Source of the DNA: an uncultured Clostridia bacterium
Lineage (GTDB): Bacteria > Bacillota > Clostridia > Christensenellales > CAG-917
Assembly (NCBI GenBank): GCA_949286725.1
Contig: CASECZ010000002.1
Coordinates: 124,001 to 188,000, forward strand
Reading direction: 5' to 3'
DNA length: 64,000 nucleotides
Shown here piece after piece: positions 26,690-34,207 of the stretch. Both the position numbers and the translations under genes were made by a program. Below the pieces are notes generated by a model. That model worked only from the letters and a program-made list of their open reading frames with translations. It had not been told where the DNA came from and searched no databases. Position 1 is the first letter of the stretch. Every line of letters starts with the position of its first letter.

Positions 26690-27666
26690 ACGTGCAGGGC
26701 AGCTCGGAAAACAAGAATTCTTTGAGCGGGATAGCCGTGCTTCTGGTGTCCGCGCTGGTGTTCGGAATGACGTTCGTCTTTCAGAAGCAGGCGTCGGAGC
26801 ATCTGGGCGCCGCCGCCATCGTTACTCTGCGTTTTTGCATAGGCGCGGTTGCGCTCGGCGTCATTTTCGTACTGTGCGATTTCTTCCGCAAGCGCAAAGG
26901 GCTCGTGCGGGGCAGGTTCAACAAGCGTGTTTTGCTGGGCGGGTTTCTTTGCGGCGTTTCGCTATTCGTTGCAAGCGTGGCACAGCAGGCGGGGTTGGAA
27001 ACAACCACGGCGGGCAAGGCGGGGTTCATCACGGCTATCTACATCGTCATCGTGCCCGTGCTCGGACTGCTCGCAGGAAAGCGCACACGCATAAACGTAT
27101 GGTATGCCGTCGTCGTCGCAACGGCGGGATTCTGGCTTATGTCGTCCATAGGCGACGACGTTTCCGTGGGCGATGGCGATATCCTCGTGCTCGCGGGGTC
27201 GTTCTGTTATGCCTTGCAAATTCTGTTCATCGACGAGTTCGCCGACGGTGAGGACCCTTTTCGCTTTGCCTTCGCCGAGTTCGTCACCGCGTCCGTCGTA
27301 GGCATACCCGTGATGTGCGTTTCTGGCGTGCCCGCGCCCTCGGACATAAATGCCGCGATAATTCCGCTGTTGTACATGGGGCTTGCCGCCTCCGCGCTCG
27401 GATACGGGTTGCAGGTTGTGGGACAGCAGAAAGTCAATCCCGCAACGTCCACGGTTCTGCTCAGCACGGAGTCCGTCGTGGCTTTGCTCGGCGGCGCAAT
27501 CGTGTTGCACGAAAGCAATTCCGTTGCCGAACTCGGCGGTTGTCTGCTTGTGTTTGCGGGCGTTTTCATCACTCAACTGCAGTTCGGGCGAAGGTTTTTG
27601 CGCGTTCCGCGCACAGCGCCTTCTTTGTACGAGCGTATTTTCAAGCGTACACCCGTATTATTTTGA
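26686..27666 (+). CDS. EamA/DMT-family transporter
   Basis: 326 residues with ten predicted membrane segments in two five-helix repeats. Typical EamA features: FGMTFVFQKQASE at the first helix, an ETTTAGKAGFITAIYIVIVP segment, and YGLQVVGQQKVNPATSTVLLS in the second repeat. Members export or import small metabolites such as amino acids. The ATG overlaps the birA stop (ATGA). The substrate is unknown; a link to biotin is possible only by position. Confidence 0.88.
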   Translation: MNVQGSSENKNSLSGIAVLLVSALVFGMTFVFQKQASEHLGAAAIVTLRFCIGAVALGVIFVLCDFFRKRKGLVRGRFNKRVLLGGFLCGVSLFVASVAQQAGLETTTAGKAGFITAIYIVIVPVLGLLAGKRTRINVWYAVVVATAGFWLMSSIGDDVSVGDGDILVLAGSFCYALQILFIDEFADGEDPFRFAFAEFVTASVVGIPVMCVSGVPAPSDINAAIIPLLYMGLAASALGYGLQVVGQQKVNPATSTVLLSTESVVALLGGAIVLHESNSVAELGGCLLVFAGVFITQLQFGRRFLRVPRTAPSLYERIFKRTPVLF

Positions 27667-27669
27667 CTA

Positions 27670-27698
27670 TTGTTTTTCCCGACGACAACATTTATAAT
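27670..27698 (+). promoter_or_regulatory. Promoter of the SGNH lipoprotein gene
   Basis: TTGTTT, 17-nt spacer, TATAAT, immediately after the transporter stop; leader of about 40 bases. Confidence 0.65.
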
Positions 27699-27746
27699 GT
27701 TTAAGTAGAACGCGCGGGACCGCGCGCGTGAGGATAAGGAGGAATA

Positions 27747-28901
27747 ATGAGAAAAAGAATCGTCGCACTTGTGCTTTGCATTGCGATGGCGGCTTGCTGT
27801 GCGGGCGTTCTCGTCGCGTGCAGCGACAAAGACGCAAACCCGCCTTCGCAGTTTTATTATGACAATTCGCCTTCGACGACGGAAGGAAAGACTCAAATCG
27901 TTTTTCTGGGCGACTCCATCGCGGAAGGCATTCTGGGCGCGTCGCCTCTTGCGCTTCGCCACGAATACGCATATCCCAACATCATAGGCAGACGCAACGA
28001 TTACGCCTATTACAATCATTCCGTTTCGGGTCATCTCACGAGAGATCTGCTCGCCATACTCGCCAACGACGTGGATTACGACGGCGCGCGCATGCTGATT
28101 TCGCACGTTATGACCGCAGACGTCATTCACATTTCCATCGTTGGCAACGACGTCTTGCAGGACAGACCCGACCTCGGAGAGAACGTGACGATGCATCAGG
28201 TCATCGTCGAAGCGGGGCAGGGCAAGACGGATACCATCGACAAAATCCTGTTCGAGGGCGATGCGTCCAAAAACGTTGCCAGCTCCAAGGATAACGTAAA
28301 AGCCATAGTGGAACGCCTGCGCAAACTCAACCCCGACGCCGTCATAATTTTCCAGAAGGTTTACAACCCCATCACCATTCTCGACACGCAACTCATCAAA
28401 GAGGACACTCGCCGCGCTCTCGAAGCAATGCCCGAATACAGCGACGGTCTGACCCTCGAAGACCTGCACGCTCTCGGCGACACCCTGATAAGCAGGCTCA
28501 ACAGCGTGTTCGACGAAGTATTTGCGGAGTTTGAGGCGGAGGGCATAGAGAATGCGTTTTACACCGTCGACGGACAGGCGGCGTTCAACGCCATCTACGA
28601 CGCCGACAAGGAGCGCGCCGCACGCCTCATCTATCCCGACGGCATCCATCCCGCAAACGAAGGACACGCGGTTCTTGCCGACCTCACGCAGGAATTGCTC
28701 GAACACCTCGAACTTGCGGACGGCAACGCCGCGCTTGCCGAGTACAAGAATATGCGCAAAAACGCGCTCAACACCTATTTCGCCTCTTCCGTGAACAACG
28801 TGGCGGAAGTATGCGCGCAAATCGACGCGGCGCAGTCCTGTGCCGAAGTGACCGAAATATTCTTCGACGCCACCGCGGGCAAGACCGCGGCGAATTATTG
28901 A
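27747..28901 (+). CDS. Lipoprotein SGNH/GDSL hydrolase
   Basis: 384 residues. A lipoprotein signal ends at Cys25 (LVAC). The mature protein has the SGNH blocks: FLGDSIAEG (Ser57), a Gly in the HSVSGHLTRDL segment, VGNDVL (Asn) near residue 133 and DGIHPANEGH (Asp/His) near 298-303. Such enzymes remove acetyl or acyl groups from cell-wall polymers, glycans or lipids at the cell surface. The N-terminal linker after Cys is polar. GGAGG lies before the ATG. The next gene is another lipoprotein 15 bases away, probably co-transcribed. Confidence 0.88.
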   Translation: MRKRIVALVLCIAMAACCAGVLVACSDKDANPPSQFYYDNSPSTTEGKTQIVFLGDSIAEGILGASPLALRHEYAYPNIIGRRNDYAYYNHSVSGHLTRDLLAILANDVDYDGARMLISHVMTADVIHISIVGNDVLQDRPDLGENVTMHQVIVEAGQGKTDTIDKILFEGDASKNVASSKDNVKAIVERLRKLNPDAVIIFQKVYNPITILDTQLIKEDTRRALEAMPEYSDGLTLEDLHALGDTLISRLNSVFDEVFAEFEAEGIENAFYTVDGQAAFNAIYDADKERAARLIYPDGIHPANEGHAVLADLTQELLEHLELADGNAALAEYKNMRKNALNTYFASSVNNVAEVCAQIDAAQSCAEVTEIFFDATAGKTAANY

Positions 28902-28916
28902 CGGGAGGACGCAAAG

Positions 28917-29660
28917 ATGAAAAACGTTAAGAAAACCGTAATTTGCCTTGTTCTCGCGGTAATGATGGTATCCGTAGCGGCGTTCGCGCTCTGTGCGTGC
29001 GACGAACAGGAAGAAACGGTGGTCGAAACCGTCTTCCGCATCGACCCCGACGAGTCCGTCATCTGGCCTGATTTTTACACTATGATAAAAAAGGCCGTGG
29101 ACTTCGACACCAGCGCGATAATTTTGCGCAGCAACGGCACGATGACATTGCGCCTTATGATTGACGACCAAATCAATTCGTTGCTCAAACTCGTGTTGGG
29201 AGGGAACCAGTTGCCCGACCTGTCGGGAGCCATCGAAACCTACGTCAAGCCCATAGCGCCGGGCTTTGATCAAAAAGATTTTCTCGGCTCCGTCGAAAGA
29301 TGCGGCAAGGCTCTCGGCATCTCGCTCGTGGGCTTCGACCCCGAAAATCCGACCATAGCCGCTCTCGTCGACTCGCTGGAAAACGGTACGACGCTTCCCA
29401 AAGACATTTCCTTGCCGTCCGGTCTCGGCATCGAGGTCAACTACAACTATTGCATCAAGAAGGTCACCAATGCGGCAGGGCACACCTATGACGCGGTGTA
29501 TCTCATCCCGTCCGATTCCGACACTCAGCCTTACGTCGTTATGACGCTCGGCACGGACGAGGAGACGGGCAGACACAGCCTCAACCTGATGATAGACTTC
29601 ATCAAACTCAATCTCACCGCATACGAGGAATTACCCGCGGATGCAGAGGCGAACGCCTGA
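28917..29660 (+). CDS. Predicted lipoprotein of unknown function
   Basis: 247 residues with a lipoprotein signal ending at Cys28 (LCAC). The mature part begins acidic (DEQEETVVETVFRIDP) and has no domain that I recognise. It contains regularly spaced hydrophobic residues suggesting a beta-rich fold, two Cys residues (near 131 and 178) and the run GTMTLRLMIDDQINSLLKLVLGG. It follows the SGNH lipoprotein by 15 bases and ends at a strong terminator, so the pair probably acts together at the cell surface. Confidence 0.8.
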   Translation: MKNVKKTVICLVLAVMMVSVAAFALCACDEQEETVVETVFRIDPDESVIWPDFYTMIKKAVDFDTSAIILRSNGTMTLRLMIDDQINSLLKLVLGGNQLPDLSGAIETYVKPIAPGFDQKDFLGSVERCGKALGISLVGFDPENPTIAALVDSLENGTTLPKDISLPSGLGIEVNYNYCIKKVTNAAGHTYDAVYLIPSDSDTQPYVVMTLGTDEETGRHSLNLMIDFIKLNLTAYEELPADAEANA

Positions 29661-29680
29661 CATCGAACCGACATCCACTG

Positions 29681-29710
29681 AAACGGCGCGGTCTTCCGCG
29701 CCGTTTCTTT
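29681..29710 (+). terminator. Terminator of the lipoprotein pair
   Basis: An 11-bp stem (AAACGGCGCGG with CCGCGCCGTTT), loop TCTT, then a T-rich tail. Confidence 0.9.
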
Positions 29711-29784
29711 CGGCAGAGCAGAACTGAAACCGCACAGAAAACAACGGTCGGAAAGCCTTTGCAAGGGCAGTCGCCCCAAAATTA

Positions 29785-29813
29785 TTGACACTTTCGTGCG
29801 GCTATGCTATTAT
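29785..29813 (+). promoter_or_regulatory. Promoter of tRNA-Ser
   Basis: TTGACA, 17-nt spacer, TATTAT, about 24 bases before the tRNA. Confidence 0.85.
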
Positions 29814-29837
29814 AAGCAGGCAAAATAAATTCGGCAC

Positions 29838-29929
29838 GGAGAAGTACCCAAGAGGCCGAAGGGGCTCCCCTGCTAAGGGAGTAGTACGAGTGAATCGTAG
29901 CCAGGGTTCAAATCCCTGCTTCTCCGCCA
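29838..29929 (+). tRNA. tRNA-Ser, anticodon GCT
   Basis: 92 bases with encoded CCA and the long variable arm of class II tRNAs. Acceptor GGAGAAG with CTTCTCC, anticodon loop CTGCTAA (anticodon GCT, reading AGC/AGT), variable arm around TAGTACGAGTGAATCGTA, and T-arm CAGGG/CCCTG with loop TTCAAAT. The last 21 bases, plus 9 beyond, recur at 30069-30098. Confidence 0.95.
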
Positions 29930-29938
29930 GAAAAACCC
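29909..29938 (+). repeat. Direct repeat copy 1: 3' end of tRNA-Ser
   Basis: Thirty bases, from the T-loop through CCA into the terminator stem, are identical to 30069-30098. The offset is exactly 160 bases. Confidence 0.9.
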
Positions 29939-29960
29939 ACCGCAAAACGGTGGGTTTTCC
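29932..29960 (+). terminator. Terminator of tRNA-Ser
   Basis: AAAACCCACCG pairs with CGGTGGGTTTT around CAAAA. Confidence 0.9.
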
Positions 29961-29971
29961 ATAGCCTTTAC

Positions 29972-29986
29972 GCAGGGATTTCAACC
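29972..29986 (-). repeat. Inverted copy of the tRNA-Ser T-arm
   Basis: The reverse complement matches the T-loop and 3' side of the T-stem at 29905-29919 in 14 of 15 positions. Confidence 0.55.
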
Positions 29987-29989
29987 TAT

Positions 29990-30040
29990 CGCTGACGCGT
30001 CAGCGGCAAGCGCACTCTCCGTGCGCAACAGATTGCCGCT
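29990..30040. repeat. Palindrome plus hairpin between the tRNA-end repeats
   Basis: A perfect 16-bp palindrome (29990-30005) abuts a hairpin: AGCGGCAA (30002-30009) with TTGCCGCT (30033-30040), enclosing GCGCAC/GTGCGC with loop TCTCC. There is no T-run, so it is not a terminator. Confidence 0.7.
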
Positions 30041-30068
30041 TTCCGCTATTCCGTCGCAACGCTCCTCA

Positions 30069-30098
30069 CAAATCCCTGCTTCTCCGCCAGAAAAACCC
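30069..30098 (+). repeat. Direct repeat copy 2: tRNA-Ser 3' end without the tRNA
   Basis: Identical to 29909-29938, but preceded by unrelated sequence. It leads into a second terminator with a different stem. Confidence 0.9.
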
Positions 30099-30124
30099 GC
30101 TGATTTTCAGCGGGTTTTCTTTTG
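30092..30124 (+). terminator. Second terminator, after the tRNA-end repeat
   Basis: AAAACCCGCTG pairs with CAGCGGGTTTT around ATTTT, then CTTTT. Confidence 0.85.
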
Positions 30125-30416
30125 CACACTGCCAAGCGTCCGCTCTGCGTTGCGGTACTTTGCGGGAACCCCCGATTTTTCTCCCTTTGCCCGTGACAGC
30201 TCCAAATCCGCGTGGCTGACGCGGAGAAAAGAGCATACCTTGTAAAATCATTGCTTATATGATGGGCTGTTTGTCTTAGGGTCAACGATGAATTCAACGA
30301 AGCTTAAACAGAGGTTGGTTTTTTGATAGGAATCAATTCGTTGCCCATTTTCACGAGAAGAAAGGAAACGCCCGTCGATTTATCCAAACGGCAACGGTTC
30401 GGGGGAGGAAGAGAAT
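30125..30416. other. Intergenic DNA at the start of the AT-richer patch
   Basis: It contains a small stem TCCGCGT/ACGCGGA near 30207-30226 and no convincing gene. Base composition becomes AT-richer from about 30240. Confidence 0.5.
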
Positions 30417-30560
30417 ATGAAAAGAAAGACCGATTTCAAATTTTCAGCGCTTGCCATTATTTTGGCGGGCTTTTTTTCTGCGTTGCAGGTGTACAGCGAG
30501 TGTGATGGACAAGACAGAAATCAGTTCGGCAAGTTTTGCCGTGTTGGAATAAACCTATAG
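30417..30560 (+). CDS. Short secreted-peptide ORF or truncated surface-protein start
   Basis: 47 codons from ATG 30417 with GGGGGAGG eight bases upstream, a very strong site. Residues 1-8 are basic (MKRKTDFK) and 9-24 hydrophobic, giving a signal-peptide-like N terminus, followed by 20 polar residues with two Cys. It ends early for a secreted protein. It may be a small peptide gene, or the 5' stump of a surface protein whose repeat-rich end survives at 32072. Confidence 0.45.
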   Translation: MKRKTDFKFSALAIILAGFFSALQVYSECDGQDRNQFGKFCRVGINL

Positions 30561-30839
30561 AAACATACGAGGGGAAAAGTTATGAAACGGTTGAATATTA
30601 TAAAAGCTTTGTCATAATGATAGTGTATATCGGTTATTTTTTGTTGCGATTGCAAGGCGGTACACGTCCCCGTACAAAGGTGCAACTGTCGAGTGCCGCT
30701 TTCCCCTCCGGGTGTAACGCAAAATGCAAAATACGAAACTCCGTGCAAACAGTACGGAGAGATTTTGTTGAAAATTTAAAATCCGCCAAACATTTTTCCG
30801 TGCAAAGACGCATGCCTGCGAAAAGAGCAAGGGAACGTC
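30561..30839. other. Gap with an 11-codon ORF and a hairpin
   Basis: An 11-codon ORF with GAGGGG upstream starts at 30582 (MKRLNIIKALS). A stem CTCCGT/ACGGAG near 30739-30759 is followed by a T-rich stretch. No full-length gene is seen. Two short starts with good ribosome sites in a row suggest decayed genes. Confidence 0.4.
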
Positions 30840-30868
30840 TTTATTTATCGTCCGCAGTATGGTACAAT
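30840..30868 (+). promoter_or_regulatory. Promoter of the 30939 gene
   Basis: TTTATT, 17-nt spacer, TACAAT. It supports a start later than the upstream in-frame ATG at 30867. Confidence 0.5.
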
Positions 30869-30938
30869 GCAGGTAACGACAAAAGCAAGGCGGAACGAGC
30901 CGAGTCGCCCTGCGCGCTATTTTTATGGGAGGGAACAG

Positions 30939-31508
30939 GTGCTGATCGTTGCGCACGTGATAGTTGCAATAAGCACAATGCTTGCAGCATTGTTTTTGTA
31001 CTATGGTCTGAAATATCTGCTGAGTATCAGACGTGGACGGGAACAGGCAAAAGTCACGGTTCGTCAACCGGAAAAGAATATACGCGGCTCTTGGTTTTTC
31101 ATTCTGTGTTACATTGTGATACTTGTGCTTGTTTTTCTGCCCGCGGATTATTTCAATGAAAGGCAAAAACTGGTTTTTTCGGCAATGTTGTTCGTATTGG
31201 TTTTGGTTCCGTCGTGGTGGAATTCCGTTTCGGCTTTCAACTGGGAACTTGAAATTTTCGACGATTGCTTCATACACACCGACGCTTTAGGCAAAAAGAG
31301 ACGGTACCGTTACGACGAAACGGAGATAAGGAAACCGAACAAGGACACCGAAAGAGTATACGTGAACGGCAAGTACAAATTCTCCATACGTTGTTTGTAT
31401 CTTAATTTCGAAGGACTGCAAAAGCGCGTAAAGCATTACAAAGAAAAACAGCAAAGAGAACAATCTTCCAACGAGAGAAAAGAAACACAACAAAGGGTTA
31501 ATGATTAG
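30939..31508 (+). CDS. Membrane protein with cytoplasmic PH-like domain, unknown function
   Basis: 189 residues from GTG 30939, chosen because GGGAGG lies seven bases upstream. Segments about 4-26 and 50-68, and another near 77-93, are hydrophobic. The region from about 100 (WELEIFDDCFIHTDALGKKRRYRYDE) resembles the start of bacterial PH-like domains that follow membrane helices. The C-terminal 40 residues are Lys/Gln/Glu-rich and probably coiled or disordered. AT-rich codon use differs from the housekeeping genes. I recognise no named family. Confidence 0.65.
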   Translation: MLIVAHVIVAISTMLAALFLYYGLKYLLSIRRGREQAKVTVRQPEKNIRGSWFFILCYIVILVLVFLPADYFNERQKLVFSAMLFVLVLVPSWWNSVSAFNWELEIFDDCFIHTDALGKKRRYRYDETEIRKPNKDTERVYVNGKYKFSIRCLYLNFEGLQKRVKHYKEKQQREQSSNERKETQQRVND

Positions 31509-31549
31509 GTTTCTTATATATAAACGCGATTTTCGGAGGAATAGCGCAA

Positions 31550-31987
31550 CTGCACAAAGAAACAAACACGGACAGTCTGGCGGAAGATATCGAAAAACTT
31601 GCCGATGAGCATTTCAGGTCGAGCTGGAACGGCAGCCCGAAAAGAGCAAACAAAGCGTACAAAAAGATTGTCGGGATATTCCAAAAAATCGAAGATGACC
31701 AAAAGACGGCGACCGAACTCACAAGCCGTCTGTTGAATAAAGAAGCCCCGATTTCCAGACATTGGGGCATGGTGCTTGCGTTTGCATATGGTGTAAACGT
31801 CGAGCGGGCGTACGCACAAATGACAAAAGAACTTGCAAACAAAGACTCCGAAAATTCGGAGGCGGGAAGGATTGCGTTAGATGCCGAAATGTTGATGAAA
31901 AACATAAAGGAACAGGGCGGAGTTGTCCTTTACGAAGGACAGCAACGGGTAAATGTTTCCTTCCTCATCAACAAGATGTTGCAGTAG
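31550..31987 (+). CDS. DUF2019-like helical protein, non-ATG start
   Basis: The frame is open from 31505 to the stop at 31987 without any ATG in its first half. CTG 31550 is taken as start because GGAGGA lies ten bases upstream; a TTG at 31733 is too late. The 145 residues are helical and Lys/Glu-rich. The segment APISRHWGMVLAFAYGVNVERA with NSEAGRIALDAEMLMKNIK looks like DUF2019, a short HEAT-like domain often found among accessory or immunity genes (from memory). It follows the membrane protein by 42 bases. The start may have been lost, making this a pseudogene. Confidence 0.5.
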   Translation: MHKETNTDSLAEDIEKLADEHFRSSWNGSPKRANKAYKKIVGIFQKIEDDQKTATELTSRLLNKEAPISRHWGMVLAFAYGVNVERAYAQMTKELANKDSENSEAGRIALDAEMLMKNIKEQGGVVLYEGQQRVNVSFLINKMLQ

Positions 31988-32071
31988 GCGTAGATTCGGA
32001 CTGACGGAATGAACCGTTAGGGGACGGAATTTGCATTCGGATAATTAAAGTGATATTATAAAAAGAAGAGA

Positions 32072-32476
32072 TTGTGCGACGCGCTGACTTCGATCGATGT
32101 CCCCGACAGCGTAAGGACGATAGGCGGCTATGCGTTCGCATACAGTCATTCTCTTGCGCAAATAACCCTCGGAGTCAACGCAACTACGATAGGTGAGTTC
32201 GCATTCAGGGAATGCACGGCACTTTCTTCGATCAACATTCCCGACGGAGTGACGACGATAGACGAAGGTGCGTTCTGTGACTGTGACGCGCTGACGGAAG
32301 TTTCCCTTCCCGTTTCGGTCACTGCTTTGGGAAAATGCGTCTTCGGCACGCTGCCGGTCGTGTACTACGAGGGGACGACGGCACAGTGGAACGCTGTCGC
32401 AAAAGCGGAAATTCTGTTCTATGCAGACAGCAAAATCAACAGTGTAGTCTGCGTCGACGGAACGCTGACATATTGA
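32072..32476 (+). pseudogene. BspA-type leucine-rich-repeat fragment
   Basis: 134 codons from a TTG. It contains about three LRR_5 units of the form CxALTSIxxPDxVxxIGxxAF, for example CDALTSIDVPDSVRTIGGYAF, followed by a C-terminal cap with a TAQWNAV segment. Such repeats belong to large secreted surface proteins, but here the frame begins in the middle of a repeat and has no signal peptide. It is most likely the 3' remnant of a larger surface-protein gene. AAGAAGAGA before the TTG could still allow translation. Confidence 0.7.
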
Positions 32477-32520
32477 AATGTCCGGACGCAAACCGACATG
32501 CGCCGAGGAGAGAAACGAAA

Positions 32521-33042
32521 ATGAATCTGACCGAAACCACGGTTGAAAAAAGATACGTATACGAAGGCAAAATCCTGAAAGTGCGGTGTGACGCCGCACG
32601 GTTGCCCGACGGGAAACTCTGTGTGCGCGAGATGGTGGAACACCCCGGCGGTGCCGCCGTGCTTGCGGAGTGCGACGGAAAAATCGCGTTTGTAAGGCAA
32701 TTCCGTTATCCGTACGGAGAGGAAATTCTCGAACTGCCCGCGGGCAAACTGGAAAAGGGCGAAGCCCCCGTGCGCACCGTGGAAAGGGAACTCTCGGAAG
32801 AAACGGGACTTGTTGCCGACAGATTCGTTCCTATGGGCGAGCTATACCCGACGCCGGGATATACCAACGAAAAATTGTATCTTTTCAAGGCGGAAGGCGT
32901 GCACCGCGGAGAGTGTCACCCCGACGAGGACGAGTTTCTGTCCGTGGAGTGGCTGACGCCTGCCGAAGCACTGGGAATGGTGCGCGACGGAAGTATAAAG
33001 GACGCAAAAACCGTAGTTTTGTTGCTCAAATGTTACGGTTAA
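32521..33042 (+). CDS. Nudix hydrolase, ADP-ribose pyrophosphatase-like
   Basis: 173 residues. The Nudix box is complete: GKLEKGE followed by APVRTVERELSEETGL (residues about 76-98), in the GX5EX7REUXEEXGU pattern. The VRQFRYPYGEEILELPAGK context and a Pro about 16 residues after the box fit ADP-ribose pyrophosphatases, which hydrolyse ADP-ribose to AMP and ribose 5-phosphate. The start at 32521 has GAGGAG upstream; the frame is open further upstream inside the LRR fragment without support. It has its own terminator. Confidence 0.9.
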   Translation: MNLTETTVEKRYVYEGKILKVRCDAARLPDGKLCVREMVEHPGGAAVLAECDGKIAFVRQFRYPYGEEILELPAGKLEKGEAPVRTVERELSEETGLVADRFVPMGELYPTPGYTNEKLYLFKAEGVHRGECHPDEDEFLSVEWLTPAEALGMVRDGSIKDAKTVVLLLKCYG

Positions 33043-33093
33043 TGTGCGCGTTTATGCAAAATCATGCGCCAAAACAGCTCAACGACAATAAAG

Positions 33094-33122
33094 AAAATCC
33101 CGCCGAAAACGGCGGGATTTTT
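33094..33122 (+). terminator. Terminator after the Nudix gene
   Basis: An 11-bp stem (AAATCCCGCCG with CGGCGGGATTT), loop AAAA, then T-rich. Confidence 0.9.
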
Positions 33123-33236
33123 GTTTGCCGCATAAGGGGTTCCGCTGCGGCGGCGCGCTGTCGGTTGTTGTTTTCGTCGTCTATTTAGCGAGAAAGTTTG
33201 CGCGATTCGGGCGCAAAGGATTTTGCGTCAAAAGAA

Positions 33237-33262
33237 AAACGCCGCATCTGCGGCGTTTTCGT
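33237..33262 (-). terminator. Terminator of the minus-strand transketolase operon
   Basis: AAACGCCG pairs with CGGCGTTT around CATCTG, with a T-tract on the minus strand, 18 bases after the last stop. Confidence 0.8.
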
Positions 33263-33279
33263 TTTGTTTGAGCGAACGG

Positions 33280-34194
33280 TTATTTCTTGGGTTCGGGGAC
33301 GAGCATTGCCTGACACTTGGTCATAATCTCGTTGAACTGCACGGCGTAGCTGTCGCCCGCGCCGATAATCGTCACACAGCCTTTTGCCACCGATTCGACG
33401 AAGTCGTAGCGGTTGGTGAGGACGGCAAGGCATCCGTCGGGATCGGGGAATTTGAAGAGCACGAAGGGGTACTTTCTTTCTCCGTTGCCTGCCTTGGTTT
33501 TGCCCATCTTGACGCGCAGGTAGGACTTGATTTCGGGATAGATTTCCTTGCCGTTTGCGTCGAGGGTGGGACCGACGATGAACTGATAGGTTCTGTCGGG
33601 TTGTTTGAGTGTCCAGTCTGCCATATCGGGCCAGCCGAGCTTATTCGCGGTGGAAAGAGCGCGGGTGATGAGATAGAGGGAGAGCTTGACTTTGAGATAC
33701 TGTTCCCACGGCTGATCCTTGCTCGGGTTGAAAGATGGCATCGTCTTGGTGAGCGTGAGCATCAGGAACAGGAACTTCATCGTGACGGGGTTGGCGATGT
33801 TTTTGAGCAGGGGGCTCACGATGCCGAGCATTTCGGCGGGGGAGCTGCCTTTGAAAACACCGAGTAAGCTCTTGATGGACTTGAAGTACATTTTGACCAC
33901 TTTAAGTCCGTCGTATTTGCTGCCGTCTGCCATTTCGATGTAGCCGGGGTATTCGCCTTGAAACACTTTGAAGCGTTTGGCGTGCGCGGATTTTGCCGCC
34001 ATATCTTCGGTGAGGAAGACCATATAGCAGGCGACGGGGTTGGCGTCGTCGGCGGCGCGAAATTCCACGACGGCGTTGACTTTCTCGAACTTCTTTGCCT
34101 GTTTCGCGTCTTCTTCGAGGGGTACTCTGAGAGCGGGGAAGGCAGCGGAGAAGTATATTTTGGCAGTCAAGACGTCTTTATCGCTTGCTTTCAT
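33280..34194 (-). CDS. Conserved-looking protein of unknown function in a transketolase operon
   Basis: 304 residues, soluble, with no signal peptide. An alpha/beta mix: the middle (about 100-160) is helical with MYFKSIKSLLGVF and NPVTMKFLFLMLTL, and the C terminus (about 215-300) looks beta-rich with KYPFVLFKFPDPDG. It starts with AGGAGG six bases before ATG 34194 and lies 13 bases after the transketolase C-terminal subunit gene, so it is the third gene of that operon. I do not recognise a family; a lipid- or ligand-binding fold is only a guess. Confidence 0.8.
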   Translation of the reverse strand: MKASDKDVLTAKIYFSAAFPALRVPLEEDAKQAKKFEKVNAVVEFRAADDANPVACYMVFLTEDMAAKSAHAKRFKVFQGEYPGYIEMADGSKYDGLKVVKMYFKSIKSLLGVFKGSSPAEMLGIVSPLLKNIANPVTMKFLFLMLTLTKTMPSFNPSKDQPWEQYLKVKLSLYLITRALSTANKLGWPDMADWTLKQPDRTYQFIVGPTLDANGKEIYPEIKSYLRVKMGKTKAGNGERKYPFVLFKFPDPDGCLAVLTNRYDFVESVAKGCVTIIGAGDSYAVQFNEIMTKCQAMLVPEPKK

Positions 34195-34207
34195 AATACA
34201 CCTCCTA

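Noticed and set aside
29930..32500. Integrase, transposase or phage gene near the tRNA repeats
   Set aside because: None found on either strand; the att-site idea rests on repeats alone.
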